A DNA stretch of 64,000 nucleotides from Akkermansiaceae bacterium (GTDB taxonomy: Bacteria; Verrucomicrobiota; Verrucomicrobiia; Verrucomicrobiales; Akkermansiaceae), in the NCBI GenBank assembly GCA_947462535.1, contig CANHPN010000002.1, positions 1 to 64,000 of the forward strand, read 5' to 3'. The notes under the pieces are model-generated. The model was not told the DNA's origin, did no database searches, and saw only the letters and a list, made by a program, of their open reading frames with translations. Positions 62,705 to 64,000 of the stretch are shown piece after piece; the stretch's first letter is position 1; every line of letters starts with the position of its first letter. The position numbers were made by a program, and so were the translations under genes.

Positions 62705-62842
62705 GGATGTCACCACCTCTTCCGCCTCTGCGATGAATTCCCCTGCGGCCGCACTTGTATCAACGGGCTGAAGGAAAATCTAGCGGTCCGCAAGGCCTGG
62801 CTGGAAAAGAACGCGCCTGCCGGAAACTCACTCGCGCGGCAG
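62705..62842 (+). other. possible cysteine-rich gene remnant
   Basis: On the plus strand, one frame reads CHHLFRLCDEFPCGRTCING then LKENLAVRKAWLEKN, with spaced Cys that resemble the end of small DUF3795-like metal-binding proteins. No start is seen and the frame runs into the antisense of proA. It may be a degraded gene between the Fic relic and proA; the evidence is only the Cys pattern. Confidence 0.25.
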
Positions 62843-64000
62843 CTAGCCTTTCACCTGTCCGTTCCCGCGGACGCGGTACTGGTAGCTGGTGAGTTCACGC
62901 AAGCCCATCGGACCGCGGGCGTGAAGCTTGTCAGTGGAGATGCCGATTTCCGCGCCGAAGCCGAACTCGCCGCCGTCGGCGAAGCGGGTGGAGACGTTGT
63001 GGAAAACGCAGGCGGAATCCACCTCCCGCATGAACCGTTCGGCTGCCAGATGATCCGTGGTGACGATGACATCGGTGTGGTGCGAGCCGTATTGGTTGAT
63101 GTGGGCGACGGCTTCTTCGAGCGAGCCGACGATTTTGATGGAGAGAATGAGGTCGAGGTATTCGGTGCTCCAGTCTTCCTCTGTGGCGGGAAGGATGTCC
63201 GCGAGATGCTTGCGGGTTTCATCACAACCGCGGAGCTCGACATTCTTCGCGCGCAGGACGGCGGCGACTTTCGGGAGGAACGAATCGGCGATCTCACGGT
63301 GGACGAGCAGGGTTTCCAGCGCGTTGCAGACGCCGCATTTGTGGGTCTTGGAATTCACGGTTAGGGCGACGGCCATCTCCTGGTCCGCGGCGGCATCGGC
63401 GAAGAGATGGCAGATGCCGTCGTAGTGCTTGATCACGGGCATGCGGGCGAGCGAGACGACGGTCTCTATCAAACCCTTGCCGCCGCGCGGGATGATGAGG
63501 TCGAGCCACTTATCCATGCCTGCCAGAACGGCGACGCTCTCACGGTCGGTGAAAGGGATGAGCTGGATCGCGTGCTCGGGCGCGCCGGCTTGGGCGAGGG
63601 CATCCGCGATGGCGACGTTCGAATGAAGCGCCTCGCTGCCGCCGCGGAGGATGGTCGCGTTGCCGGTCTTGAAACACAGCACGGCGGCGTCCGCGGTGAC
63701 GTTCGGTCGGCTTTCGTAAATGATGCCGATGGTGCCGATGGGCACGCGGATCTGCTCGATGTGAATGCCATTAGGACGTTCCCATGCATCCAGAATCTGC
63801 CCGACGGGATCAGGCAGCTTGGCGACCTGGTCGATGCCAGCCGCCATCGCCTCGATGCGTTTCTCATCGAGCATGAGCCGATCGAGCATGGCGCTTGAAA
63901 GTCCTTTTTCCCGTCCCGCTTCGAGATCCTTCGCGTTTGCAGCCAGCAATTCCGGCACCCGCTGGCGTATGGCGGCGGCCATCTCGCGGAGAATCGTGTT
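62843..64000 (-). CDS. proA: gamma-glutamyl phosphate reductase (partial)
   Basis: At least 385 residues; the frame stays open to the right edge, and the ATG at 63982 is internal to the family alignment, so the start lies outside. It contains 'LLAANAKDLEAGR', 'IGIIYESRPNVTADAAVLCFKTGNATILRGGSEA', 'IIPRGGKGLI' and the catalytic Cys in THKCGVCNALETLL, ending 'VFHNVSTRFADGGEFGFGAEIGIST'. It reduces gamma-glutamyl phosphate for proline synthesis. Confidence 0.95.
   Translation of the reverse strand, partial: NTILREMAAAIRQRVPELLAANAKDLEAGREKGLSSAMLDRLMLDEKRIEAMAAGIDQVAKLPDPVGQILDAWERPNGIHIEQIRVPIGTIGIIYESRPNVTADAAVLCFKTGNATILRGGSEALHSNVAIADALAQAGAPEHAIQLIPFTDRESVAVLAGMDKWLDLIIPRGGKGLIETVVSLARMPVIKHYDGICHLFADAAADQEMAVALTVNSKTHKCGVCNALETLLVHREIADSFLPKVAAVLRAKNVELRGCDETRKHLADILPATEEDWSTEYLDLILSIKIVGSLEEAVAHINQYGSHHTDVIVTTDHLAAERFMREVDSACVFHNVSTRFADGGEFGFGAEIGISTDKLHARGPMGLRELTSYQYRVRGNGQVKG

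Noticed and set aside
1-64000. tRNA, rRNA and CRISPR arrays
   Set aside because: No cloverleaf-like block with a T-loop word, no rRNA core sequence and no regularly spaced repeats were recognised by eye; a covariance search would be needed to exclude a tRNA fully.

Overview
The window reads as chromosome of a high-GC member of the Verrucomicrobiota, probably a Luteolibacter/Haloferula-like genus of the Verrucomicrobiales. The case rests on lineage-typical families: a DUF1549/DUF1553-type heme protein beside a Tat-exported DUF1501 protein, a large secreted propeller-HEAT-cytochrome c protein, and short interspersed repeats that translate as 'TGILPV...' / 'RQDACAP...' and 'AKAQRA...'. The assignment is inference; no rRNA, tRNA or CRISPR array was seen.

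Layout. 0-1.2 kb is accessory: a 5'-truncated ISL3-type transposase and a compact Phd-like / RelE-like / XRE toxin-antitoxin cluster. 1.3-5.1 kb holds a Ski2-like helicase and an exported NHL propeller. 5.2-14.2 kb is one signalling operon: CheB-CheR-PAS fusion, seven-PAS plus GAF histidine kinase, single-domain receiver, and receiver-SpoIIE phosphatase. 14.2-20.1 kb (minus strand) carries SanA-like and diacylglycerol-kinase-like genes, two hypotheticals, Maf, and two HtrA-like proteins, one catalytically intact and one lacking His and Ser. 20.2-24.3 kb has two class A penicillin-binding proteins, again one intact and one with a ruined transpeptidase. 24.4-31 kb has a glycosidase-like/GT2 fusion, the propeller-cytochrome protein, queA and xth. 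31-34.9 kb has rsmI, a thioesterase and fabF, then a spermidine-synthase-like methyltransferase and a SprT-like protein.

35.3-38.5 kb is the DUF1549-DUF1501 pair. 38.7-44.4 kb (minus strand) has a photolyase-related protein, an SDR enzyme, a group II intron remnant, Tat-exported superoxide dismutase, a ROK kinase and coaX. 44.5-47.2 kb has amtB with an excellent sigma-54 promoter, divergent from an outer-membrane porin-like gene. 47.3-57 kb carries xylulokinase, hisC, a frameshifted zinc-ribbon gene, mnmE, infA, a lipoprotein, then tyrA and the overlapping aroA-cmk-plsC. 57.1-62.1 kb (minus strand) has a STAS/SpoIIE-phosphatase pair, two lipoproteins and lnt. The right edge has a truncated Fic-domain remnant, a possible cysteine-rich remnant and partial proA.

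Themes. Two separate loci carry SpoIIE-type phosphatases, one with a STAS partner, suggesting partner-switching control fed by PAS sensors. Cell-envelope genes dominate (two PBPs, two HtrA-like proteins, lnt, SanA, many lipoproteins). hisC, tyrA and aroA lie near each other and could serve aromatic amino-acid synthesis. The most novel items are the pseudoprotease with a PDZ domain inserted inside its fold, the PBP with a dead transpeptidase, and the tripartite toxin-antitoxin locus.
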